Translations under genes and position numbers: made by a program
The notes under the pieces: model-generated
Seen by the model: the letters and a program-made list of their open reading frames with translations, nothing else
What the model was told of the DNA's origin: nothing
Database searches by the model: none
Assembly: GCA_020055645.1 (NCBI GenBank)
Contig: CM034546.1
Span: 19,282,001 to 19,346,000, forward strand
Source: Tomocerus qinae
Lineage: Eukaryota; Arthropoda; Collembola; Entomobryomorpha; Tomoceridae
Length of the DNA stretch: 64,000 nt
Direction of reading: 5' to 3'
Part shown: positions 33,396 through 44,800 of the stretch, piece after piece
Layout: each line of letters starts with the position of its first letter
Position numbering within the stretch: position 1 is the stretch's first letter

Positions 33396-34255
33396 GTATT
33401 ATTTATTAATCAAGAGTAAATATGGAAAAGTAATATTACAATTGTACAATTAAGATTAACTTATTACGTAATTACTTTAATAAGTTGTGTCTTCGTCTGT
33501 CTGTCATTTACTTCCTGCGGCAGAGAAAAGGAGGTACAAATTCGTTAATAATAAATGCCTTCTTTTCTTTGGTACAAAAAACAATTTTACAAAATACAAA
33601 TACAACCGTATTTATATTGTTATACTTCCTCTTTAACAATATCAGTATGTTAACAGCAATGTCAGAGTCACAAGTATTCAGTTATCACACAGCGAAAGCA
33701 GATGGCTGAGAGTGATAGCAGTCTGGGCCCAGGGCCACGATACGATCGATTTATTGATTATGACAACATTTGAGCTCGTTTCCATTTCTGAAGAGTACTC
33801 ATTAAAATTCCATATCATGCATGTTATGTAGGAATAACAACCGAGCAAATAGCCAAACTTAAAGTTTATTGCAACGTTTTATGCTATGTTAGCGAAATGA
33901 AAAAAGTAAGTGACGGATTTTTTGCTTCTTCATATACATGGGCTCGGCTGCCGTACTCTTAAAAAGCGATGTAGAGTTTGGAGCGGATCGAGCCATTTTT
34001 ATCAGTAGAGGGTTAACAAAGCGCGATTACTTATATTTAGTCATTGCAAATGCATTTTTGCGTGTATTTGAAAATTCAGTAAAGTAAATTAATTGCAATT
34101 TTTTGTCATTTTAAGTACTATAATAGACGTAAAAAACCTAATTAATTTGTGGTAACCCCATAAAATAAGGTAACCTTTGATAGTGGGCTTATATAGTTCC
34201 TAACTATTTACACCATATACAAGTACAAATCATATAAGTGTATGAACCATATTAC

Positions 34256-34357
34256 TGCAATACAGCGGTGCAGTAAGAGTTCAGAAAAATAGTAAGGTTA
34301 AGTAGTAAGGAATAGCTTTACTTCTATTCTGCCATCTTCCCTGGCCGCTGTATTGCA
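34256..34357. repeat. Short inverted repeat, MITE-like (TGCAATACAGCGG arms)
   Basis: TGCAATACAGCGG at 34256-34268 is perfectly inverted at 34345-34357, with further imperfect pairing inside. No clear target duplication. Confidence 0.5.
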
Positions 34358-34890
34358 TTAAAACTATCCGTACACTAATCATATTAAATACACATCTTAC
34401 TTTCAAAAAATAATTACACGATTTCTATGGAACTGAGCGTCATGAACATGGAAATTATTATTTGATTTCATTTCAGAATATGGGATGCTCATGCATAGTA
34501 AAGACTTCTGACCGTATTTAGAAGTACCTGAAATGCTATCATTATGATAATGGGACCGAGACCGATAAATCAAGCATTGCTCTAATAATTAGGCTTGTGG
34601 AATATTTAATAATAGAACTTATAATGTAAAGCCAGCTTTCTGTTTTCGTATTGCCAGCAGCATCTGTACAAGAACAAAAGGAATAAGCATTACTGAAGCT
34701 TTGTGAAGTTTTACATATTATGTTTTACAATTAACTAGGTACATTATTCATATTATATCAAGCGGAGGACAATCGTGTTCTGCAACGTTTGTATAATTTA
34801 GACCTAAGAAGCGAAGCTCACGTGTATTTGGGTCATTCTTTTCTCTTACTCTTACATATGTAATGTATTCCATGGTTAGTTTTTAGAGGT

Positions 34891-34932
34891 CTTTTAAATG
34901 CTACGGTTAATATCTGTTGTAGCATTTAAAAG
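34891..34932. repeat. Perfect 14-bp-stem hairpin 20 bp before the Penelope-like insertion
   Basis: CTTTTAAATGCTAC and its perfect inverse GTAGCATTTAAAAG, separated by 14 bases. It lies just outside the first copy of the 1032-bp repeat of the Penelope-like element. Confidence 0.7.
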
Positions 34933-34951
34933 CTAAGTTATTTTTACATAC

Positions 34952-35983
34952 AGACAGAAAATATGAATTGAAAATTTTATTTGACAAATTTAGAAATCGT
35001 TGTTATCCTGAAAAAACGTTATTTATAGCTGCTAAGAAATTATTAGACATAAACAGACAAAACTTACTTGTACCTAAAGGTAAATTACTGTTACAAACAT
35101 TAGCTATTCACAATAGGGATATTTTGTTAAAACACAATATTTCAGCTGATATTAATACATGTGTAAAACCAAAATCCAATTCTACATACTTAGTATTACC
35201 ATTTTATAAATCTATTTTTAAAATGGGAAAAATTGTAATAGAAAATCTTAAACAAGAATTGGAAAAATGTACACATGAAAAGTATAAAAATCTGACAGGG
35301 TCTATTGACTTTAAAATTTCTTATAAAAAAGTGAATAGGCTGCTTGATTTTACAAAATAGGATAATTTGATTTTTAAGCTGTTGTAATTTGATTTTTAAG
35401 CTGTTTTAATCTGCTTTACCTGTAGTCTGACTATTACCAGTTGATGTTAAATTCTATACATATATATCCTTGCTTTTGGCACCTTGTAATAAAATATATT
35501 CTGTGTGTTTACTTTAATTCGGCAACTTTTAAATTCGGATAAATTAAATTTATCTATAAATTATATTTTGATTGAAATACTTATAATTATTACTAATTTT
35601 TATTCAAAAATTAAAATTGGATTTATCGGAACCCTACCTTTAGTATACGATGACATTTTTTGGTATGTTTATTATTTATAAAAATCTGTTCTGTTCAAGT
35701 TTTATTGAGCTAATTATTGTTTGTTTTTCCACTAATGGCATAATCAATTTTGAATTTGTAATTATATATACATTAAGTAATTAACTGTACTCTTATTAAA
35801 TACCATTTAGCCTGAAGAAGTTACAAGCGAAACCTGGTTGCAAATAAATGGTATCCGTATTCTAGCAGAAAAACTCGAGTTCCTGTGGTTTATTGTCCGA
35901 TCATCTAGTTCATCTATTTGCATTCAGACTTTCACTTTAAAAGGTCTAATCTTTTAAAGGGACACCCCAATCTTAATTGTTAT
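34952..35983 (+). repeat. Upstream pLTR (5'-truncated tandem copy)
   Basis: Carries the last codons of the RT frame (a 130-codon ORF at 34968-35360, not an independent gene), 3' UTR and a hammerhead-like motif. Offset to the downstream copy is exactly 3990 bp throughout. Confidence 0.9.
35800..35854 (+). ncRNA. Hammerhead-ribozyme-like motif in upstream pLTR
   Basis: ATACCATTTA (35800-35809) pairs with TAAATGGTAT (35845-35854). Between them lie CTGAAGA (35812-35818) and GAAA (35829-35832), the two invariant core blocks in hammerhead order, with a short AAC..GTT pairing after GAAA. Stem II is weak (GTT/AGC with one extra A). Hammerhead motifs are established components of Penelope-like pLTRs. 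Self-cleavage is inferred, not shown. Confidence 0.5.
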
Positions 35984-36038
35984 TAAGATTACCACTGGCA
36001 TCAATATTGATCCTCGTTTTTCTATTTTCAAGAATACA

Positions 36039-37295
36039 ATGGCAAAAAATACTACGCCCGAAGTGAATTCAAAGTTACAAGAACTATTTGCATCGGGTGA
36101 TGATAGTGATTCTCAATGTATTGACAATTACGATTCCAGTGATGAAGATCCTACAACAAAAACAATAACAAAAAGAAAACTTAATCGTTCTGTAGACCAA
36201 ACAGACAACACTAAGAAAATGAAAACCAATTTCAACCAAATTATTGAAACATTAGACCCTCTCAAAAGATTGGCGATTCACAAATTTTCTACAAATCACG
36301 ACGACCCCATTGTAGCTGAATATTTTGATCTGATTAATGAAATTCATCTGTTACCTACAATCCCGAAAAAAGATAATATGAAGAAAGCTCTCAATATTTC
36401 AAATCCTGTGGCTGTAACAAGTGACACCAGTATTTTTTTAATAAAAAACTTCATGTCATTTTTTCAATCTAAATACTTTCAAAACAACATGCAAGAAGCG
36501 ACTGCCAGAAGATTAGCCGTTCTCAATCCACACGCAAAATTATCAATTCCTTGTTTCCAACTCTTGCCATCAAATACTCACGAACAATTTAGTGCATTGA
36601 AAAAAGGTTTGATGTTGCAGTTACAAGAAAGCGCAAATAATGGCTCTGAATTCGTTTCCGAACTTCTGATACTGCGGAACTACAAAGCAATTCTTAATGA
36701 TGAAAGTTATCAAAAAGTTCCCGATGAAAATAGGAAAAGTGCTTTGGAACAAATTTTCGCTTCTCATTTTTTTAAGGCAGAAATGGAATTTACAAAAAAC
36801 TTTAACATAAAATGCATTGGTTGGTCAAGCAGAACTTGCAAGGTAATTGAAAGTATTCCGTCATGGAGAAAAGACGAAGAAAACCGCCCACCCACAAATG
36901 CCTTTAATAAACATGCTGGCAAAATCGAAGCACGAATAAATCAGGGAACGGAAGACTTTACACCTCAAAAAGTTTGTTCTGACTATGAAAATTTTCTCAG
37001 TTGTGCCGATGCTAGTGTTTTGAAAATGAAAGAAAAATCTTCCCAAAGGATTTCAAATATTCCACCCCCTAAAACTCGTCAGAATTTCAACAGCCATAAA
37101 GAGTCAAATTTTCCAGTTCGTCGTTATAAAACTGCTAAAAGAACGCCAAAATTTCAAGAAAAACCGAATGTTGTGAAAAATACTGAACCAAGAAAAACCG
37201 AACATAAAAAGTTACACCGCACGGTTCTGAAGGATGAAGCTTCTTCATCCAACCAAACGTTTTCAGTCACAGACGTACTGGATAGAATTCAATAG
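36039..37295 (+). CDS. Penelope-like element ORF1, 418 residues, function unknown
   Basis: Begins MAKNTTPEVNSKLQELFASG, followed by an acidic Asp/Ser-rich stretch (about residues 25-50) and a KRKLNR basic patch. A helical middle follows (about 70-330), then a strongly basic tail (RRYKTAKRTPKFQEK near 365-380), as in nucleic-acid-binding retroelement ORF1/Gag-like proteins. No zinc knuckle, RRM or GIY-YIG motif is visible. The stop at 37295 is 48 bp before the RT ORF start. It starts just inside the upstream pLTR (35983), so that repeat probably supplies its promoter. I do not recognise the family; RNA binding is inferred from composition and position. Confidence 0.75.
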   Translation: MAKNTTPEVNSKLQELFASGDDSDSQCIDNYDSSDEDPTTKTITKRKLNRSVDQTDNTKKMKTNFNQIIETLDPLKRLAIHKFSTNHDDPIVAEYFDLINEIHLLPTIPKKDNMKKALNISNPVAVTSDTSIFLIKNFMSFFQSKYFQNNMQEATARRLAVLNPHAKLSIPCFQLLPSNTHEQFSALKKGLMLQLQESANNGSEFVSELLILRNYKAILNDESYQKVPDENRKSALEQIFASHFFKAEMEFTKNFNIKCIGWSSRTCKVIESIPSWRKDEENRPPTNAFNKHAGKIEARINQGTEDFTPQKVCSDYENFLSCADASVLKMKEKSSQRISNIPPPKTRQNFNSHKESNFPVRRYKTAKRTPKFQEKPNVVKNTEPRKTEHKKLHRTVLKDEASSSNQTFSVTDVLDRIQ

Positions 37296-37343
37296 GATTC
37301 AGCCATTGGTGGAAAAGATTTTAATAGTAAAAAGCCTGAAGCT

Positions 37344-39350
37344 ATGAAGAAGAGACACAGAAGTAAAAATCGCCGCTTTCACAATATGAGTAAGATGTTC
37401 AATGACAAGAAACCTGTAAGTAGAACACAAAATAATAAACTTTATAAACTATTTTCAAAATTAAAATTATCACACAATATAATTCATGATCTAACAGAAA
37501 GTAAACTAATGCCAAAATATATGAAAAATATTCTTTCATTAGGATTAAACTTTTGTGTTCAAATATTTCCAAATTTTGAAGTAATTGGCCTGTCAATACA
37601 GGAATGTATTCGCAAAATTGCATGGACCATCTATTTTAATTCTAACCCGACAGATAAAGAGGTAACAAACTACGAACTTTTTTGTACAAAAATAAAAAGA
37701 CAAAATAGGAAATTTAATAGAGTAACTCTATCACATTGTGTTGATGAATCAAAAATGTTTGTGGATTCCAATGCAGCAAGAAACATAACTGAAAAACTTA
37801 AAAATAATACGTATTTTAAACCTTTAATTAGTTATCATTTATTGAATAATATAAAAAAATTTTGTGTGGATAACTTCCTCATTATTGCGGAAGCAGATAA
37901 AAATGCAGGAATTTGTATTATGAGCAAAATAGATTATGACAACGAAATAGATAGGCAGCTAACAGATTTGAATACATATTACCCTACAACGCGTTCTCAC
38001 TATGAGTTTGCATTTTTAGATTTCTCGGATAGAGTTAAATGTTTAGAAAAATGTCTACCGGAAAATATTAATTTGTTTCGTTTGATACCTAAATACCATG
38101 AGGCTTGTAATTTTTATATTTTAGTTAAAATACACAAAGAATTTACAAACTTTCCTATTGGTAGACCAATTTCAGGTACGATTAAGGCATTTAATAAGCC
38201 GTTAAGTCAATTGGTTGATCAATTTCTACAACCCATAATGTTACATATCCCTGATTTATTATTAGACACAACACATTTTCTGATATTGCTTAATAATCTT
38301 AACTTAGATCCGAATGAACAATATACTCTTATAACAATAGATATTGTTTCACTGTACACTAGTCTAAAAACAAAAAATTGCAAAATTTTCTGTACTAAAT
38401 ATTTTGATAATTTTAAGGATACAATAGAAGTACCTTTTCACCTTACCTCTGAACAATTTATGACTTTGTTAAATCTTAGTTTAGATTATAATTATGTTAA
38501 ATATTATGATAACTATTACTATCAACATAGAGGTATCCAAATGGGGGGCTCTGCTTCTTGTAGTATTGCTAACATTTCAGTATATGAAGAGCTTAAGCAA
38601 ATGCTTCAAGATAGCAAAGAAATCATTTTTCGAAAACGATTCCTTGATGATATTTTCTTAATTGTTAAAAGTACAGACATTTTAGATATGAATATATGGA
38701 TAGATAATCTTTGTAAACATAACTATCTGCAATTCACATATACCTATTCAAGAAGTTCGATTGTTTTCCTAGATCTAGAAATTAGCATCACAACAAATAA
38801 TAATATTGTTACAAAGTTGTATCGTAAGCCGATGTCTAAACATCTATACTTACATTATTTTTCAAATACTCCTAAGCACCTTAAAGATTCTCTACCTTAC
38901 TCTCAGGGTATTCGTATTTTAAAATCTTGTTCTGAACACGAAGACAGAAAATATGAATTGAAAATTTTATTTGACAAATTTAGAAATCGTTGTTATCCTG
39001 AAAAAACGTTATTTATAGCTGCTAAGAAATTATTAGACATAAACAGACAAAACTTACTTGTACCTAAAGGTAAATTACTGTTACAAACATTAGCTATTCA
39101 CAATAGGGATATTTTGTTAAAACACAATATTTCAGCTGATATTAATACATGTGTAAAACCAAAATCCAATTCTACATACTTAGTATTACCATTTTATAAA
39201 TCTATTTTTAAAATGGGAAAAATTGTAATAGAAAATCTTAAACAAGAATTGGAAAAATGTACACATGAAAAGTATAAAAATCTGACAGGGTCTATTGACT
39301 TTAAAATTTCTTATAAAAAAGTGAATAGGCTGCTTGATTTTACAAAATAG
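37344..39350 (+). CDS. Penelope-like reverse transcriptase, 668 residues, no GIY-YIG domain
   Basis: The N-terminal part has the ADKN..Y..L..Y pattern typical of Penelope RTs (FLIIAEADKNAGICIM near residues 180-195). RT motifs follow in order: GRPISGTIKAFNKPLSQLVD, TIDIVSLYTS with catalytic D333, HRGIQMGGSASCSIANISVY, and RFLDDIF with catalytic D435-D436. Then FLDLEI and a YRKPMSKHLYLHYFSNTPKH segment, diagnostic of the family. The C-terminal 136 residues lie in the pLTR and end with YLVLPFYKSIFK followed by about 45 residues, where most animal relatives continue into a GIY-YIG endonuclease. That domain is missing with no sign of deletion. Starts with a basic MKKRHRSKNRR stretch; an upstream start is not needed. 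All catalytic residues are present. Confidence 0.9.
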   Translation: MKKRHRSKNRRFHNMSKMFNDKKPVSRTQNNKLYKLFSKLKLSHNIIHDLTESKLMPKYMKNILSLGLNFCVQIFPNFEVIGLSIQECIRKIAWTIYFNSNPTDKEVTNYELFCTKIKRQNRKFNRVTLSHCVDESKMFVDSNAARNITEKLKNNTYFKPLISYHLLNNIKKFCVDNFLIIAEADKNAGICIMSKIDYDNEIDRQLTDLNTYYPTTRSHYEFAFLDFSDRVKCLEKCLPENINLFRLIPKYHEACNFYILVKIHKEFTNFPIGRPISGTIKAFNKPLSQLVDQFLQPIMLHIPDLLLDTTHFLILLNNLNLDPNEQYTLITIDIVSLYTSLKTKNCKIFCTKYFDNFKDTIEVPFHLTSEQFMTLLNLSLDYNYVKYYDNYYYQHRGIQMGGSASCSIANISVYEELKQMLQDSKEIIFRKRFLDDIFLIVKSTDILDMNIWIDNLCKHNYLQFTYTYSRSSIVFLDLEISITTNNNIVTKLYRKPMSKHLYLHYFSNTPKHLKDSLPYSQGIRILKSCSEHEDRKYELKILFDKFRNRCYPEKTLFIAAKKLLDINRQNLLVPKGKLLLQTLAIHNRDILLKHNISADINTCVKPKSNSTYLVLPFYKSIFKMGKIVIENLKQELEKCTHEKYKNLTGSIDFKISYKKVNRLLDFTK

Positions 39351-39973
39351 GATAATTTGATTTTTAAGCTGTTGTAATTTGATTTTTAAGCTGTTTTAAT
39401 CTGCTTTACCTGTAGTCTGACTATTACCAGTTGATGTTAAATTCTATACATATATATCCTTGCTTTTGGCACCTTGTAATAAAATATATTCTGTGTGTTT
39501 ACTTTAATTCGGCAACTTTTAAATTCGGATAAATTAAATTTATCTATAAATTATATTTTGATTGAAATACTTATAATTATTACTAATTTTTATTCAAAAA
39601 TTAAAATTGGATTTATCGGAACCCTACCTTTAGTATACGATGACATTTTTTGGTATGTTTATTATTTATAAAAATCTGTTCTGTTCAAGTTTTATTGAGC
39701 TAATTATTGTTTGTTTTTCCACTAATGGCATAATCAATTTTGAATTTGTAATTATATATACATTAAGTAATTAACTGTACTCTTATTAAATACCATTTAG
39801 CCTGAAGAAGTTACAAGCGAAACCTGGTTGCAAATAAATGGTATCCGTATTCTAGCAGAAAAACTCGAGTTCCTGTGGTTTATTGTCCGATCATCTAGTT
39901 CATCTATTTGCATTCAGACTTTCACTTTAAAAGGTCTAATCTTTTAAAGGGACACCCCAATCTTAATTGTTAT
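38942..39973 (+). repeat. Downstream pLTR
   Basis: 1032 bp, same sequence as 34952-35983, containing the RT C-terminus and 3' UTR. Outside the repeat the sequences diverge at once on both ends. Confidence 0.9.
39790..39844 (+). ncRNA. Hammerhead-ribozyme-like motif in downstream pLTR
   Basis: Second copy of the motif at 35800-35854, identical in sequence. Two copies one element-length apart would allow excision of unit-length RNA if active. Confidence 0.5.
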
Positions 39974-41787
39974 AATATAATAGACAGTTAGTTTTTTCCT
40001 TAGTGTAACTCTGATCTTCGGGTAGCGTGAGTTTTTACGCGTGGCTTACTTATCTTGCTTTTACCCTTTTATTATATAGCACTACTTATTTTTGTTCTTA
40101 CATTTGTTCCAAACAATCCTTCGCCCATTAAAAAGACAATGAATCACATGGCACATTACAATAGACTCATCTCGAAGCCGAGATAATCTACCTACGTATG
40201 GGAGGTCCAACTGCAACAATTGGACCTCTCACTTTAATGCTGGGCTTACGCTTGCTTTTAATTGTGCACGTGATTTTCATGATTCATAAAAATCTCTACC
40301 TGGTTCCTGATGTTGCATTACGATAAGGTTAATTATTTATTGGGTATAGTACAACGTACATACAACCTAACGCAGTACCGATTTTAGAAGTCGATTTCGG
40401 AGGGGGCAATTATGGCATATAACGATATGTTAGGCATATTCTTCGCGCGAAAAATGTTGGTGTTTCGAGAAAATCGGACTGTATAAATCTGTTTCGAGAG
40501 ACTGTATGCTAGAAGGGCAAAATTAAGAATGCAAAATCAGTACAGGCTGATTTGGTTGGTCAAAAAATTTCATTTGCAAATAAAGCAAGTATTTAATTTA
40601 TTTCACTTTTCAAGGTTTAGTTTCAATGAAAGTGATGTCCAAAGTATCAAAATTTACACATTTTGACTATCACGGTATTTATTATCATATTCAGTTAACT
40701 TTTCCAGTTCATCTTTAATCATATTAATTGGTCTTTGTTCTTTGCTGGCACAGCAGTGAGCTGTGAAGACCACCCACCAAGCTTAATTGGGTGGCCTATT
40801 CTTCCCCAGTCACGATTCCACGATTCACACTGCTTCGCCAGCGAAGTACAAAAGATAAATTAATGGGATTAAAAATTGGCTGGAAAAGTTAGCTGAATAG
40901 GGTAATAAATCAAATTATTCTTTTGAATTCTGTCATGGTGGTCTACAAAAACTACAATTTGATTTACCTTCTGAAATTATAAGCATTTTTATTATGGGGA
41001 CGTTGTTTTGGAAAATTTATTTATTTTAGAAAATGAATTTAAATATTAATAAATTAAAGACCGATGTTTGGAAACGGTAAATAAAGGTCTGCAACCCCAG
41101 TGTGAGGGCCGAAGACTTTGCCCAATTTTAAAAAACATTTAATAGGGTGGGTTTTACTCTACAATGGTAGGCAATTAGATAGAAATTTTGAGTTACCTAA
41201 TTTCAAAATACAGGTGAAAATTGACTGCATAATTAGAAAAATACATATGGGTAAGTGCTGAACTCATTCATATGCTTAGAACGAAAATGGTAGGATAGAT
41301 TAACCGAATCATATGTCCATACATAATATTATTAAAGTTACAATTAGGATAGTATTCTAAGCAGTGTAAAAACAACTAGGTTAATAACTATTAAACACAA
41401 TTCGGATACTCCCAATTCCGACTCAATTTTGTTTGACACAGGGAAAAGTGGGAATTACTTGGAAGTTGGAAATGGGAAACAAGTATGAATAAGCTGTTGT
41501 AGCCTTCTTGTGGCATTAGAACCTATTTCCCAGTCGATTTTTATTTATCCCACTTTCTCTTTCACTTCGCAATTTTCCTTCTTTTCTTCAACTGGGAAGT
41601 GGGAAATTTTCCACTTTTTTATTTCCCTTTTGGAACCATGGTTTTAATTTGATGACATTGTATTGTAATTGTAAATCGTAATTATCGCAATCCAATTATT
41701 ATTCCAATTATCGTATGTATGTACATTAATCCAATTTTGTATTTATTATAATATATACCTACAATGGTATACACAGTATCAAAGTAT
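39974..41787. other. Intergenic with repeat relics, 3' flank of gene B
   Basis: No gene seen. 40372-40460 matches the repeat at 1677-1770. 41570-41787 is shared with the 3' flank of gene A. A CCACCCACC..GGGTGG hairpin lies near 40770-40795. Confidence 0.55.
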
Positions 41788-41793
41788 TTTATT
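41788..41793 (-). promoter_or_regulatory. Poly(A) signal AATAAA of gene B
   Basis: Minus-strand AATAAA about 100 bp after the stop, at the same relative place as in gene A. Confidence 0.6.
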
Positions 41794-41891
41794 TTAAACA
41801 TTCTAATCACTATAAAATGTACATTTTAGATATGTTGTTGTTGTTTCTGCTATCTTTCCTGGAAATTTGTTCAGTCATCCAGCCATTACCT

Positions 41892-44800
41892 TTAATTATT
41901 ACAACAATCTTTACGTACACTTTCCGGGGCGTCTTGGCATTTGGTGCAGGTTTTGAGTACGCTATTAAAGACTAACCCGGCGGGACATTGCTTTAAAACA
42001 GTAGTTCCCAACTCTCGGGTTGTGTCATTAATCCTATTGACAAAAAAGAATTTCCCCGAACAGCGGAAAGATTTTTCATCATGCTCCTTAAAATGGCATT
42101 CTTTCCAGCAAGTGTTGTCAGTCTTGTACTGTTTCCTCAACTCAGGAGACAAATGTTTGAAATAGTCACATGATCCGTTGATTCCATAGTGGGTGTCTGA
42201 ATTCCATACAAGAGAGCCAGGACAATTAAAACTTCCCCATTTTCCAACGAATAGTTCGCGGTTGGAATCCCAGTCCCATTCTCTATTAATCGGGATGCAT
42301 TTCCAATATTTTTCACAATATCCATGTTGAAAGCAATTGCGTGTGCAATTTTCGGATCCTGTTGTACATTTATAAATAAATATATTAGTTTATTCAGAAC
42401 ATCACAATTACACTTTTTATTTGACTAATACTCATTTTATTTTATATTTAATACCCCATATCATTGGGGCTAATACCTTATCATAATTTAGTTACTACTT
42501 CTATTGATTGTACTGCCAATTGCATAAAATACATTCCATACGTTTACAAACGAAAATCAAAAAGGCAACACATTCTTTTGAGCATGAACTGAAGTATGAT
42601 AATAATATAATCAAACAGAATTTATAATCCTGCAATCACAAGAACCAAGAGAGAAATGCTTTTATACGTAAAAAATAAAATGCAACATTTTCTTCCGTTT
42701 TTACTTTTTCACCTAAGCATAAAGACGTCAGTCAGTCGAAAACTATTACCCACAAGCCTATGGAATATAAAACGTTTATAGTGGTTTATGCAACACTGTA
42801 ATGTATTATATTTAGTTTTGACATTTTTGTTTCGTAGGGGAAACCTTGCCCCTTACCAGCTAGATGGACTTAAAATATCCTATCAGAATTTTCAATATGA
42901 TATTGACCCGTCCAAGAATTATAAAAATCAAGATATGACTATATAGTGGCAGATTTAATATATTAGGATATACGGTGGGTGTTTTGTGTGCCTTACAGTA
43001 ATGCTAATTCCCAGGACAAAACGTGTTGAGACTATAGGGGCCAAAGGACATGTGAAATGGTATTTTTTAAATTGCCGCACGCTTCGCGCCAACATGAACA
43101 ATCAATTCTTGATCGAGACGATATAATATATAGTACTAGTGAACCCAGCTAAGGGCCGGCACTCAAGATAAATTAAGCAGGCCACCCATCACAGTAATAA
43201 AAACAATTCCGGGTCAAATGGAACAATTCCTAAACCAAAATAATAATTGTATTTCGTAGTGTCCAATACAGGGAATAATAAAATACTCTATTTTTAATAA
43301 ACACCCCAGGATGTTCCCATTTAAAATCAGAAAAATATGATTCCGGCATTTTGGAAAACGAATCGTCTTCTTTAGCTAATTATTTCCATTCACTCACCAT
43401 CACCAATAATAATCTTATGGGAATTTGTATTATTGTTTTGATGTTATAATAATAAGAAACAACTCATTCAGTTGGTTTTGAGGAAGGAGGCATGCCCATT
43501 AAGGAACGTGCATAAATTACGTTTATAGTTGACTAGGCGGTCACAGGGCCCAGGCCCTGTTAGACATAAAGCTAGTGTGTATTCCGGGTCAGTATAGTAC
43601 GATTTAAGTAGAATGTAATTCAGATGCATATGTGTATAGCAGGTCGCCAAGGATTTAAGATATGAATTTCTAGTTTCTGCAACATTTCAAAATTTAATAC
43701 ATGGATAAGTCCTGTTTCAACTACGTTTTACTATAACCAATTACAAATGACTGTTAGAAAGACTTCAGCGGACCATTCATAACTAATTACAATTACTTTT
43801 TTTGACTAAATTTCAAAATCCAGATTAATAATTAGAGAAATCGAGCGATACACCCCTACAGTCCAGTCGGATTCTATGTGAACTCGATGCGACATAAACG
43901 GCCGTTATGCGGTTAGTTTTCTGAGAGTACTATACTTTATTATTCACCATTCACCAACATAAGCATTTGAGCTGGTGGTAATGAATATAGTACTCAGAAA
44001 ACTAACCGTAAGACGGCCGTTTATGTCGCATCGAGTTTACATAGAATCCGACTGGACTGTAGATTATTTTTCAACCATAGATTATTCACAAGACGTTTGA
44101 ACTGATTATCTCCAGCCGTTTTTGAGTTATCGTTCTTTAATTCAGACGGACAGAAAGACAGATTGGGCGTTCCCATAAAGCAGCTCCGCTACATATTAAA
44201 AATCAAGCTAATAATGACTATTGGGTGACTATTCTCGTATAGTTTAACTATAGCTAATGACTATTTCGTGACTACTTTCATTGTGCTGCCAAGGATCATG
44301 GCTATTGGGTGACTATTGGCTTGGTAAATGCAAATTAAGGCTGATGACTATTGGGTGACTATTGGCTTGGTAAATGCAAATTAAGGCTGATGACTATTGG
44401 GTGACTATTGGTATCTGTAAACCATGGCTGATGACTATTAGCTGACTTTATTTATACAACCCTCAGAAGAAATGACTACTGGGTGACTATTTTTATAGAA
44501 CTGTTTGTAGTGGTGACTACAACATCACTTCATTATTTAGTAAGACAACTTGGTGACTATTAAGATGACTACTTCCTACGACTAGGGGGTGTGGTGACTA
44601 CTTTCATGAGTATTTAGTACGTAGGTGGTGGGGAGATGACTATAAAAATGACTATTTTTCAACAAATGCGCATCACTGCTACAAGGTACTATATTTTTTC
44701 TGCATGCGCATATTCTAGTTCCACAACTGCAAAGTCTCTAAAATATGCTGTAATTGCAATACTCGACGTCCGATACCTAAGCCTATAGCTGGGTGCCCGA

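Larger units (their letters stand above)
33400..34951. other. Spacer between the two retroelements
   Basis: No gene seen. Contains the hairpins at 34256-34357 and 34891-34932. Confidence 0.5.
34952..39973 (+). mobile_element. Penelope-like retroelement with identical 1032-bp pLTRs and two ORFs
   Basis: Direct repeats at 34952-35983 and 38942-39973 are the same length (1032 bp) and appear identical. The repeat starts inside the RT ORF (the last 136 codons) and runs through the 3' UTR. The upstream copy is thus a 5'-truncated tandem copy, the partial tandem (pseudo-LTR) layout known for Penelope-like elements. Between them lie ORF1 (36039-37295) and the RT ORF (37344-39350). No GIY-YIG endonuclease is visible downstream or upstream of the RT. 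Identity of the repeats and intact ORFs imply a very recent, possibly active copy. No target duplication was identified. Confidence 0.88.

Noticed and set aside
34968..35360. 130-codon ORF resembling an independent gene
   Set aside because: It is the RT C-terminus in the upstream truncated pLTR copy of the Penelope-like element.
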